A program made the translations under genes and the position numbers. A stretch of DNA of 34,666 nucleotides from Alphaproteobacteria bacterium (GTDB lineage: Bacteria > Pseudomonadota > Alphaproteobacteria > UBA2136 > UBA6156), in assembly GCA_027483385.1 (NCBI GenBank), contig JAIXUT010000185.1, positions 1-34,666 on the forward strand, in the 5' to 3' direction. Shown here piece by piece: positions 26,521 through 34,666 of this stretch (positions are counted from its first letter, which is position 1; every line of letters begins with the position of its first letter). The notes under the pieces are model-generated. The model searched no databases. It saw only the letters and a program-made list of their open reading frames with translations, and had not been told where the DNA came from.

Positions 26521-26551
26521 ACAAAGCCCCGTGCAACACACGGGGCTTTGT
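26521..26551 (+). terminator. Intrinsic terminator/hairpin
   Basis: ACAAAGCCCCGTG-caaca-CACGGGGCTTTGT, perfect 13-bp stem. Confidence 0.8.
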
Positions 26552-26593
26552 AATTTAATGTATTTTATTACTTAAAAGGCTATTTAACATCTT

Positions 26594-26628
26594 GTCCTTT
26601 CTAAATGCCACCTACACGGCCATTTTTG
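26594..26628 (+). promoter_or_regulatory. Late promoter motif copy 8: GTCCTTT-N24-TTTG
   Basis: GTCCTTT 26594-26600, TTTG 26625-26628, ATG 26637. Confidence 0.7.
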
Positions 26629-26636
26629 CCAGCATT

Positions 26637-26999
26637 ATGATAGCAATTAAGGACGTATTGGCCCACATGCACGCGGGAAAGCCTTTTAGCCTGCGCGCAG
26701 TACGCTACGATAAGCGGCGGCGTGAACGCATTGGGCAAATCATCGAGGTGCCTGAAGCCGTGCTCGTATGGGGCGATGGCGGCAATGATCGCGTTGCACA
26801 ACTCCCTGAGCAGCGCCAACCCACGGCGCTCGAGCGCTCCTATTTTGCTGCCGAAGAGGCCCCGCGCAAAAATCCCAACCACGAAGCGAACTACACCCGC
26901 AACATTCGCATGCTCGTGGATGGCCAGCCAACAGAGTCAATGATGAAAATTCATCCATTGCTCATCATTCAATTCAACGGACAAGTAACCACGCCATGA
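26637..26999 (+). CDS. Hypothetical phage protein
   Basis: In-frame ATG 26637 (MIAIKDVLAHMHAGKPFSLRAVRYDKRR) downstream of promoter copy 8; overlaps portal start. Confidence 0.6.
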   Translation: MIAIKDVLAHMHAGKPFSLRAVRYDKRRRERIGQIIEVPEAVLVWGDGGNDRVAQLPEQRQPTALERSYFAAEEAPRKNPNHEANYTRNIRMLVDGQPTESMMKIHPLLIIQFNGQVTTP

Positions 27000-28375
27000 G
27001 TACGCCCAATCAAAACGTCATCACGCTGCACGCTATGCAGATCGGCGATAAAATACAGGTACTGCATGACGGCGTACTTACCCAGGAATATAATGTAACG
27101 GGTGCAGGTGCTCAAAAGGCCGATAAAACAACGGCACCGATCCCAACCTGGACGGAAGTCGGCACCCGGTGGGCATATTGGGGTGATAATGACCTGCTGC
27201 CCACCGATATGCGCAAAAAGATCGAGGCGGTCCCGATCGCAGGCGCTACGCTGGAAAAGAAGATCAATATGCTCCAGGGTAACGGTATTGTGTATTACAA
27301 CACGGCCGATATGGCCAAGGGCCCCAATGTGGAGCGGCAATCATTTGCTGAAATCGAGGATTGGTTGGCCGAAAATCGCATCCAGGAGGAATGGTTCGCT
27401 GCCCAGTGCGCAGACTATGCGCTGCCTTATAATGCTTTTAGCGAAATGATTATGAGCCGCGACAAAACTAAAGTCACAGGCTTATATCATATCGGTGCTG
27501 AAAATGCGCGCTTGAGCAAAGCAAATGCTCGTAACCAGATTGATTTTCTGTTGCATTCTTACCATTTCCCATTTGGTACCGCGCAGGATGATACTACACG
27601 GGTAGCAATACCACTGTACAAGTGGTACGATCGCCAAAACTTCCTCGATGGACTCCAGGGCCGCAAATTCGCCTGGCATACACGCTTCCCAACCCCTGGG
27701 ATGATCTACTATGCGCGCGCCTGGTGGCTCGGATTGTTTAAAAACAAGGGCTGGCTCGATGTTTCGGCGCAAGTGCCGCTGATTGTGCATGGTATGCAGA
27801 CAAATCAGATCTCGCTAAAGTACATCATTGAAATACCTGAAATTTTCTTCATCATCCGGCATCCGGATTGGACCACTTACGACCAGGCGCAGCGCCAACG
27901 GGTAATTGATGAGAAAGTAGCCGAAATCAATACATATCTGGCCGGTCCCGAGGCTGGATTGAAGAGCATCGCTTATGTTTTCAAGGAAAACGAGATCACA
28001 GGCAATGCGATGGGTAAAATCAACATCATTCCGGTTGATGATAAGTCAAAAAGCGGCACTTGGGTGCCAGATTCGTATGCTGCCGATGCACAGATCGTGC
28101 AAGGCTTCGGCATGGATCCTTCACAGATCGGATTGGCACCAGAAGGCGGAAAAATGGGCTCCGGATCCGGTAGCGATAAGCGAGAATCCTATAATTTGAT
28201 GATTACGCTCAATACACCCGACCAGCGCCGCATTTTGGAGCCTTTGAACTGGATCAGCCGTTACAATGGTTGGGGCGTGACGTTCGTGGTGGACCACACG
28301 GCACACACCACCACCAATCAGCAAGAAAGCGGCCTCAAGCCAACGCCGACAACCACAATAGTAACTCCTAAGTAA
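26996..28375 (+). CDS. Portal-like protein
   Basis: WAYWGDNDLLPTDMRKKIEAVPIAGATLEKKINMLQGNGIVYY...; length and content match Bacteroidota phage portal-like proteins. Confidence 0.6.
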   Translation: MSTPNQNVITLHAMQIGDKIQVLHDGVLTQEYNVTGAGAQKADKTTAPIPTWTEVGTRWAYWGDNDLLPTDMRKKIEAVPIAGATLEKKINMLQGNGIVYYNTADMAKGPNVERQSFAEIEDWLAENRIQEEWFAAQCADYALPYNAFSEMIMSRDKTKVTGLYHIGAENARLSKANARNQIDFLLHSYHFPFGTAQDDTTRVAIPLYKWYDRQNFLDGLQGRKFAWHTRFPTPGMIYYARAWWLGLFKNKGWLDVSAQVPLIVHGMQTNQISLKYIIEIPEIFFIIRHPDWTTYDQAQRQRVIDEKVAEINTYLAGPEAGLKSIAYVFKENEITGNAMGKINIIPVDDKSKSGTWVPDSYAADAQIVQGFGMDPSQIGLAPEGGKMGSGSGSDKRESYNLMITLNTPDQRRILEPLNWISRYNGWGVTFVVDHTAHTTTNQQESGLKPTPTTTIVTPK

Positions 28376-28406
28376 TCTTAATCCCCCCGTCAAAACATGC
28401 AATCTC

Positions 28407-28802
28407 ATGCTAAAATTTCTGAACGATGCGCTTCCCATCCTCACATTTTTGAGTGGGAGCGGAATTATGTACCTCCTGCTTTTCCGGCAGAAATATCGCC
28501 GGGCATCCAATCGAATGGTAGAGGACGAATTCATGTCCTTATCGCTGGTGGTCGACAAATCGACCCGCCAAATATCGGAATTGAGCGACCGGCTGCGGGA
28601 AATGGAGGAAATGCGGTATCAACTCACTGTGCAGATCAACGAGGCGAAAAAAGTCATTGAGGACCTTAAAAGTGAAAATAACACACTGAAAGCATTGATT
28701 GACCAATTAAATAACCATGAAGCAAATGAATCAATTGTTGACAGAAGCCCAAAAGGTAAGCGAACGCGCAAGCGCCCTACTGGCCCAAGCGTACAGCCTT
28801 GA
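28407..28802 (+). CDS. Membrane-anchored coiled-coil protein
   Basis: N-terminal TM then long coiled coil. Confidence 0.6.
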   Translation: MLKFLNDALPILTFLSGSGIMYLLLFRQKYRRASNRMVEDEFMSLSLVVDKSTRQISELSDRLREMEEMRYQLTVQINEAKKVIEDLKSENNTLKALIDQLNNHEANESIVDRSPKGKRTRKRPTGPSVQP

Positions 28803-28902
28803 AAGTGATATGCGCACACTACTCAATCAACTCCCGCTGCCGACAAAAACGAAGCGGGTAAATATCCAACAGCATGGCAGAGTTATTCAGCACATTCGCT
28901 GA
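28717..28902 (+). CDS. Small coiled-coil protein bridging two overlapping genes
   Basis: Different frame; overlaps neighbours by 86 and 29 nt; fills the 28803-28873 gap. Confidence 0.4.
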   Translation: MKQMNQLLTEAQKVSERASALLAQAYSLESDMRTLLNQLPLPTKTKRVNIQQHGRVIQHIR

Positions 28903-29896
28903 CTTCAAACAATACGTCGGTGGCCGGGTCAACCAATCGGTTGAACTGGATTCGCTGGCATCCCATATTTACGAGGCAGCACGGCGTCACATTTCGCCGT
29001 ACTTGGGGCAAGCGCAGTATACAGCGCTGTTGTCCGGTTCACTCAGTGGTGCGCAAACGGCATTGCTGCCATTTATCAAACGCCCGCTTGCATTGCTTAC
29101 GCTGTATGAGTACAGCAAAGTGGCAGGGGTTGAATTTGGGGAGAGCGGCATGCACCGCATTGAAACACAAGACCGTAAGTCTGCATACCGCTACCAGGAG
29201 AAGCAATACCAATTGGATTGCTTGGAGAAAGGGTATGAAGCCCTGGAGATTATGTTGAAGTTCCTTGATGATGGCAAGGCGACCTACACTGACTGGGCAG
29301 CCTCGGAAGAGGCTAAGGTCCATCGCACACCCCTACTCAACTATGCCTCGGACTTCCGGCGCCTTACCCATATACAATGTGATCGCTACACCTTTGAGGC
29401 CTTACGACCCATCATATCCGAGGTGCAGACCTATGCCGTACAGAAGGCACTGCCATCTACCTTCTGGTCAGCCTTCCAGTCGCGCCACTTGGCAGGCACA
29501 CTGACCACCGAGGAGAAAGCCTTACGCGAGATCATGCGTAAGGCTATTGCACATAAGGCCATGGAAGAGGCAACCAAGCTACACTGGATCCAGTTAGGTG
29601 GTGGCCGTGTATTCGTATCGGAAGAGTTCGGAGAGCAAGCCCAGGTCAATCGCACCATGCCCAATGGATCAGCAGCAGGGCTATACATCCCACGCGCTAT
29701 CTGGGCTGATCGGCACAGTGAAGCATGGAAAGCATACATCATGGAGAATGCTTCATCGTTCACAACTGTATTCGATACGGCAAGTGGAGGCAGCAACAGC
29801 AGCGCCGATGCCTGGCACATCGCCACCACCGATGAAGCCGATGCCGAAGCCATTGCACTCGATGAGGTACGGCGTCGGCCAGTGTTCAGGCTATAA
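28874..29896 (+). CDS. Putative head-tail connector-like phage structural protein
   Basis: 340 aa downstream of portal; FSTFADFKQYVGGRVNQSVELDSLASHIYEAARRHISPYLG resembles DUF6712-type Bacteroidota phage proteins. Confidence 0.45.
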   Translation: MAELFSTFADFKQYVGGRVNQSVELDSLASHIYEAARRHISPYLGQAQYTALLSGSLSGAQTALLPFIKRPLALLTLYEYSKVAGVEFGESGMHRIETQDRKSAYRYQEKQYQLDCLEKGYEALEIMLKFLDDGKATYTDWAASEEAKVHRTPLLNYASDFRRLTHIQCDRYTFEALRPIISEVQTYAVQKALPSTFWSAFQSRHLAGTLTTEEKALREIMRKAIAHKAMEEATKLHWIQLGGGRVFVSEEFGEQAQVNRTMPNGSAAGLYIPRAIWADRHSEAWKAYIMENASSFTTVFDTASGGSNSSADAWHIATTDEADAEAIALDEVRRRPVFRL

Positions 29897-29918
29897 CAAC
29901 CCCATCATAGATCACAAC

Positions 29919-29954
29919 GCGAGGGCGCAATCGAGCAATCGGCTGCGCCCTCGC
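29919..29954 (+). terminator. Perfect 11-bp hairpin after connector gene
   Basis: GCGAGGGCGCA ... TGCGCCCTCGC; no T tract, so terminator assignment uncertain. Confidence 0.45.
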
Positions 29955-30135
29955 TGCATATATCCCGGTTTTTGCGATGAATAATCAACCGGCGCGTCAG
30001 GCGAAGGCGGGATTCTCGCGTAATTCAAAACCATGGTTGAAAATATTTGACTTCCATAAATACTAACAGCTCAACTCGTTGACATTCAGCAAAATGTATT
30101 TTGGTAAATTGTGCTGAATGTGATGCGATTTTACT

Positions 30136-30170
30136 GTCCTTTTGATTCAAATCGGGCGAATGAATCTTTG
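30136..30170 (+). promoter_or_regulatory. Late promoter motif copy 9: GTCCTTT-N24-TTTG
   Basis: GTCCTTT 30136-30142, TTTG 30167-30170, ATG 30175. Confidence 0.7.
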
Positions 30171-30174
30171 TAGC

Positions 30175-30627
30175 ATGGACAATAAGGAAAAGTTTAAGGA
30201 TTTAAATGATGCCGTATACGACTGGGCCAAACGGCAGCGTAATCTGATGAAAGAACAGGTTGGCCGCATTACACTGCGGGATAAGCATGCCATACAAAAA
30301 GCAATATGGGCTGCTCAAAATGACAATGATTATAAGCCATTGAAGACCAGCATTGGCAGTCGGCCAAAGAAAAACTATGGAAATGTATACCGTATAAACT
30401 TCCCATTTTCAAAGCAAGGGATTTGGCTTGAACACGGCGTTGGAAAGGGGCGAAAAGTTGGCACATCAAAGGCAAATCCTAAACCCTGGATCGCACCCAT
30501 TTTAGATGAATCATTACAGGAACTTGCTGATATAATCGCAAAGGAATATGCAGACATTACTGCAGGTGAAATCAAATTCTTTGTACCTGGCATCATTGAC
30601 CGCCGCATTCAAATAAATAATGGCTAA
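30175..30627 (+). CDS. HK97 gp10-like minor tail/neck protein
   Basis: GIWLEHGVGKGR...KPWIAPILDESLQELADIIAKEYAD. Confidence 0.6.
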   Translation: MDNKEKFKDLNDAVYDWAKRQRNLMKEQVGRITLRDKHAIQKAIWAAQNDNDYKPLKTSIGSRPKKNYGNVYRINFPFSKQGIWLEHGVGKGRKVGTSKANPKPWIAPILDESLQELADIIAKEYADITAGEIKFFVPGIIDRRIQINNG

Positions 30628-33364
30628 TCAATCACGCCAGGTTTCCATATTTATCAATGGTAGAGAGGTAAATAATACCTTAAAGTCGATTGCTGCTGAA
30701 CAGAAGAAGGTCAGCAATGAGCTGGCTACGATGACACGTGGCACGGATGAATATGAAGCAAAGTTTAAAGAACTAAAATCTTTAAATGGTATACTAACAG
30801 AGCATAGAGAAGGGCTTCGCGGTATCTCCCAAGGTTTAACCTTGGGTAAAATTGGGCTTGATAAGTTTGTGGGCGTAGCGGCTGGTGCGTTTGCAGTTGA
30901 TGCGGTTTTGAATTATGGGAAAGCCGCGTTTAGCAATGCCACTTCCCTGGAATTGATGGGCAAAAAAGCCCAGAAAGTTTTTGGCGAATACCTTCCACTC
31001 GTAACCAAAGAAGCCGAAAAAAATGCGGCAGCGATGGGGCTTACCAATGCCCAGTATTTAGCTGCGGCCGCAGGCATCCAGGACTTGCTGGTACCGATGG
31101 GATTCCAGCGCGATACCGCTGCCGGTATTTCTACGCAGTTGGTCAATCTTTCCGGTGCCCTGGCCGAATGGTCCAATGGAGAACGCAGTGCAAAAGAAGT
31201 TACAGAAATACTCCAGGCGGCATTGCTCGGAGAACGCGATGCACTCAAAGGCCTGGGTATTGATTTACAGCAGGCGCAAATTGATGCTGAACTGGCAGCG
31301 CGCGGATTGAGTAAACTCACTGGCAATGCAAAACAACAAGCCGAAGCAAGTATTACCCTTGATCTCATCCTGCAAAAAAGCCAGGATGCGCAAAAGGCTT
31401 ACGCCGAAGGATCTGGAAGTATGGCACGGCAAAGCGCTGAACTTACGGCAAAGTTCCAAGAGGTATATGATAAAGTATCTACCCTGCTCATACCAGTATT
31501 TCAAGGTCTTTTAACGATTGCTGATCCGGTTATTGGAGCACTTGGCGATATTGCTGGAAGTGTGGTAGATTTGATAAATGCCGCATCAGGGACCGAAGCA
31601 AAACAAAACATAACAGATTTATCTAAAGCCTATGATGAACTTACGGCTGCAGTAGATCAGTCAAATAAAATGCAGTTCCGGGCTTCTGATGCTTATGAGG
31701 AAAGCCGCGCGGGATCCGTACAACTTACAACTGATTCACAGGAACTTGCAAAAGTAACTGCCAAAATTGGAGCATTACTACCTCAAGTAGTTGAACAGTG
31801 GGATGATAATGGGAAAGCCATCTTAATCAATTCAGAGGCGCTTAAAAAATACATTGAGGATCAAAAGAAAGCCGCCGCTGCCGAAAAAGCCGCCGCCGAT
31901 GCAGCCGCCGCAGCCGCCGCTAAAAAAGCAGCCTATGCAAAAGATGCTGATAAACGCGCCAAAGAAGCCGCCAAATTAATAGAGGATGAAAAGGCGCTGG
32001 CTGAAAAAGTCAAACAGTATCGCCTTGACTTACTTTCTCAGCAGTCAAATGATGAAATTCAAATTGCCATCCGCAACGTAGAAAAGAAGTATGATGCGGA
32101 AATTAAAAAGGCGGTTGAACTGGAAAAGAAGGGCGTAAAGGATGCCACGGTACAGCGCATTGCACTCGAGGAAATCAAAGGGGAAGAGATCGCATTTGTA
32201 ATCCGGAAGATTGCTGAAAAAGCCCGGGACGAACAGGAGAAAAAAGCCTATGAAACGGCAAAAGCCGTAGCACAAAAGGAGTTGGATGCTGCGATTGAAA
32301 CCGAGAAGTTCAAGGAAGAGCGCGATGCATCGAGAAAAAAGGCGCAAGAAGATATAAAAGCCTTCGAACAGGAAGGAACGCTCACTGAACAGGAGCAGCA
32401 ACTTGCTCAACTGGATACCCAATACCTGGCATTACTTGCTCAGGCAGATGAATTCGGGGTTGATTCTGTAGCAATCACGGCAGCCTATGAGCGCCAAAAA
32501 GCCGATATTGTAAAGAAAAGCGCTGAAGAGCGCCTACAATATGAAAAAGACCTCGCCGATGCACAGCGAGACGTAGAAATTGAGAAGTACAACGCGATCG
32601 CCGAAGGTGCCGGGTTGGTTAGAGGCTTGCTGGATGAAAGCAATGCCATATCAAAAGCCTTATTTGTAGTTGAAAAAACGGCCGCAATTGCCTCGGTGAT
32701 CATATCCTTACAAAAAGAAAAGGCGGCGATCCTGGCTGCAGCGCGATTAGGCACGCCATTCGATCCCACCGGTATTGCCGCACTCACTTTGGCGGCTCCA
32801 CAGCTGGCCAAAGCCAATATCCGTGCGGGAATTTCGGTGGCAACCATTGGCGCCACTGCCATCAAGGCATTCGTGCCGCAAAAATTTGATGGTGGTTATT
32901 ATGATGTGATTGGGCAAACGGACAAACGGAACTACCGAGCCAGAGGGATTGGTACACCAGTTACCGGATTACTTCCAAATTTCCCGGTGCTGTTTCAATC
33001 CGGAGCCACCGGTGGCCCAGTGCTGGCCAGCGAACGTGGCCGTGAATACTTTGTAGCAAATAAAGACCTGGCCAATCCGCGCGTAGCCTCTTACGTGGCC
33101 ATGATCGACAACATCACCCGTGGGCGCAGCGTTGCGCAATTCGCCACCGGTGGTATCAATCCAACTACGGCAACCTTGCCATCCGCACCCGCGCAGGACC
33201 AAATGATGATACGGGAATTTACCAACTCGATTGCAACGCTCAATGCGATTTTGGCGAAAATGCTAAACAATGGCGTGGTGGCCATCGTGCCAGATAAAAC
33301 TACAGTAGATATTTTTGATCGATTCAATACGATTAATAATGCGTCTGGTGGTTTTTATGAGTAA
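30620..33364 (+). CDS. Tail tape measure protein
   Basis: 914 aa, helical/Ala-Lys rich, TMP-type N-terminus with AAMGLTNAQYLAAAAGIQDLL. Confidence 0.85.
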   Translation: MANQSRQVSIFINGREVNNTLKSIAAEQKKVSNELATMTRGTDEYEAKFKELKSLNGILTEHREGLRGISQGLTLGKIGLDKFVGVAAGAFAVDAVLNYGKAAFSNATSLELMGKKAQKVFGEYLPLVTKEAEKNAAAMGLTNAQYLAAAAGIQDLLVPMGFQRDTAAGISTQLVNLSGALAEWSNGERSAKEVTEILQAALLGERDALKGLGIDLQQAQIDAELAARGLSKLTGNAKQQAEASITLDLILQKSQDAQKAYAEGSGSMARQSAELTAKFQEVYDKVSTLLIPVFQGLLTIADPVIGALGDIAGSVVDLINAASGTEAKQNITDLSKAYDELTAAVDQSNKMQFRASDAYEESRAGSVQLTTDSQELAKVTAKIGALLPQVVEQWDDNGKAILINSEALKKYIEDQKKAAAAEKAAADAAAAAAAKKAAYAKDADKRAKEAAKLIEDEKALAEKVKQYRLDLLSQQSNDEIQIAIRNVEKKYDAEIKKAVELEKKGVKDATVQRIALEEIKGEEIAFVIRKIAEKARDEQEKKAYETAKAVAQKELDAAIETEKFKEERDASRKKAQEDIKAFEQEGTLTEQEQQLAQLDTQYLALLAQADEFGVDSVAITAAYERQKADIVKKSAEERLQYEKDLADAQRDVEIEKYNAIAEGAGLVRGLLDESNAISKALFVVEKTAAIASVIISLQKEKAAILAAARLGTPFDPTGIAALTLAAPQLAKANIRAGISVATIGATAIKAFVPQKFDGGYYDVIGQTDKRNYRARGIGTPVTGLLPNFPVLFQSGATGGPVLASERGREYFVANKDLANPRVASYVAMIDNITRGRSVAQFATGGINPTTATLPSAPAQDQMMIREFTNSIATLNAILAKMLNNGVVAIVPDKTTVDIFDRFNTINNASGGFYE

Positions 33365-34552
33365 CTAATCACCATCATCTTTTTTAAGATGGTTCATGGG
33401 CAGCGAGATATTTAGATCCTTGATGATCGGGTTCACAACGCCCAACCGTTTCACATATCGCTGGAAAACTTCCAGGCTATTTTGCCGGAAATGGTGCATC
33501 GCCGAAACAACATCCACACCGGAATCAAGTAGGAAAAGTGCCAGCGTATCTTTCAATGAATATAACTGAAGGCCTTTTGTACTCTGCAAAAGGCCTTCAG
33601 TTTGCATTCTCCGGATGGTTACCCGGAACCGTTCGGATAGTGTATTCTCCCCGATCCGGTCGGGCCTCGGAAATAACTCCTTATTGTGCCGCCCTTTTGC
33701 CTTCCCGAAAACGTAATACGTTTCCGGATATTCATGCAGATTGAAGGACTTCAAGACTTCAATCAAGTCAGATGGGATCGTGATCGTTGAGTTTCGGCGG
33801 TTTTTCGAATCCTTTCCGGCAAAGCGCACAACTCCTGTCGCAAAATCAAATGCCCCGCAGCGCAAATCCCGTTCCTCTCCTGGTCGAATGGCCAGATAAC
33901 CGAGCAGCAAACTGCACAGGTATAAGCCGCGGTCATGGCGCGCAACATATTGCATGTACTTTTCAAATTCTTGTTTGGAAAATGGGCGACGCTGCGGATC
34001 CCCTTCTACCCTGTTTTGAATCTTCTTGCAGAAGTTTTCATCGATATACCCACGTTTTTCGAGTTCGGTGAACAGGCTTCGAAGGTTGTTCTTTCTGGTA
34101 TTGTGCGTAGTATTGGATACTTTCAACTTAACGATGTTGTAATCGAAGTACCCTTGCACCGTGCTCAATGTCAATTGCTTACAACGCAATGTTTGCAGGC
34201 CTGACTTCACCAGGTATTCAGAAAACCACCGCGCAGTCTCGCGGAACGTTTTCATGGTTTTCACCTTATCACTTCTTTTCAGGGAAACAGCCAGTTCGAG
34301 GGCGGTAATGAAAAACTCATCACCTGGCTGCATGGGCAGTGGCGAAACTTTCGCCCGGATAGCCTCCAGCATTTTGTTGGCTTCGATCAGCCGTACATCA
34401 AGATTTGTTATTGAATTCAATTCGAGGCCGTCTTCAGTTGCGCTTTTTCGAAAGCGTCGGCGCTTACCATCCGATCCAGTGAAGTACCACTGGATGTACC
34501 ACGTTTTGCCAGTCTTAAGTTGTGGTTGGGAATCTGCTACACGTTTGGACAT
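33365..34552 (-). CDS. int: Tyrosine recombinase / phage integrase
   Basis: AIRPGEERDLRC, AGKDSKNRRNSTITI, LYSLKDTLALFLLDSGVDVVSAMHHFRQNSLEVFQRYVKR. Confidence 0.85.
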   Translation of the reverse strand: MSKRVADSQPQLKTGKTWYIQWYFTGSDGKRRRFRKSATEDGLELNSITNLDVRLIEANKMLEAIRAKVSPLPMQPGDEFFITALELAVSLKRSDKVKTMKTFRETARWFSEYLVKSGLQTLRCKQLTLSTVQGYFDYNIVKLKVSNTTHNTRKNNLRSLFTELEKRGYIDENFCKKIQNRVEGDPQRRPFSKQEFEKYMQYVARHDRGLYLCSLLLGYLAIRPGEERDLRCGAFDFATGVVRFAGKDSKNRRNSTITIPSDLIEVLKSFNLHEYPETYYVFGKAKGRHNKELFPRPDRIGENTLSERFRVTIRRMQTEGLLQSTKGLQLYSLKDTLALFLLDSGVDVVSAMHHFRQNSLEVFQRYVKRLGVVNPIIKDLNISLPMNHLKKDDGD

Positions 34553-34562
34553 TTTTTTTTTG

Positions 34563-34603
34563 GCCTGAACTGGTCTGCCAAGTTATTTGGCAGACCATCA
34601 GGG
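34563..34603. promoter_or_regulatory. Long inverted repeat upstream of integrase (operator or att/core-like)
   Basis: CCTGA-ac-TGGTCTGCCAA-gttat-TTGGCAGACCA-TCAGG. Confidence 0.55.
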
Positions 34604-34666
34604 CAAAAAAGGTGTAACTTAATGATCTTTAGGCGTTTAGTTGCCTATATGGTGGCGGAGGCCGGA

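Noticed and set aside
28407-28902. Overlapping genes as an Rz/Rz1 spanin pair
   Set aside because: Positive charges after the TM suggest a cytoplasmic C-terminus, and the second protein lacks a lipobox signal; it is also far from the lysis genes
1-34666. tRNA or rRNA genes
   Set aside because: No convincing cloverleaf or rRNA-like segment noticed by eye; a tRNAscan-SE run would be needed to exclude tRNAs

Overview
The window is almost entirely a temperate siphovirus-like phage or prophage of a Bacteroidota host. The host call rests on Bacteroidota-type TTG-N19-TAnnTTTG promoters, A-rich translation starts, and the HU and integrase types. Nearly everything is on the + strand; the integrase at the right end is on the - strand. 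Order: partial DNA adenine methyltransferase, ASCH-like and HNH genes, small accessory genes (MazG-like, DUF551-like), amidase endolysin and putative holin, ClpP-like prohead protease with scaffold-like tail, major capsid, small and large terminase, a tail/fibre block with several Sec signal peptides and a 1264-aa fibre, HU, an XRE-containing moron-like cassette, portal, connector-like protein, gp10-like protein, tape measure, tyrosine integrase. Main discovery: a promoter-like element, (T)GTCCTTT-N24-TTTG, occurs nine times on the + strand. The spacing is exact in eight copies and one nt shorter in the ninth. The copies lie at the heads of nearly all late transcription units, often right behind an intrinsic terminator, and in five cases TTTG is 4-5 nt from the ATG, suggesting leaderless mRNAs. 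The downstream half matches the Bacteroidota -7 box (nAnnTTTG) and the upstream half replaces the normal -33 TTG. This suggests an undescribed phage late-promoter class needing a dedicated activator or sigma factor. Other points: a possible ~55-nt terminated transcript upstream of the endolysin, an in-frame TAG in an early gene, repeated early-gene leaders, and a terminator-insulated moron with its own canonical promoter and operator-like repeat. All product names are from reading sequence motifs; no searches were run.
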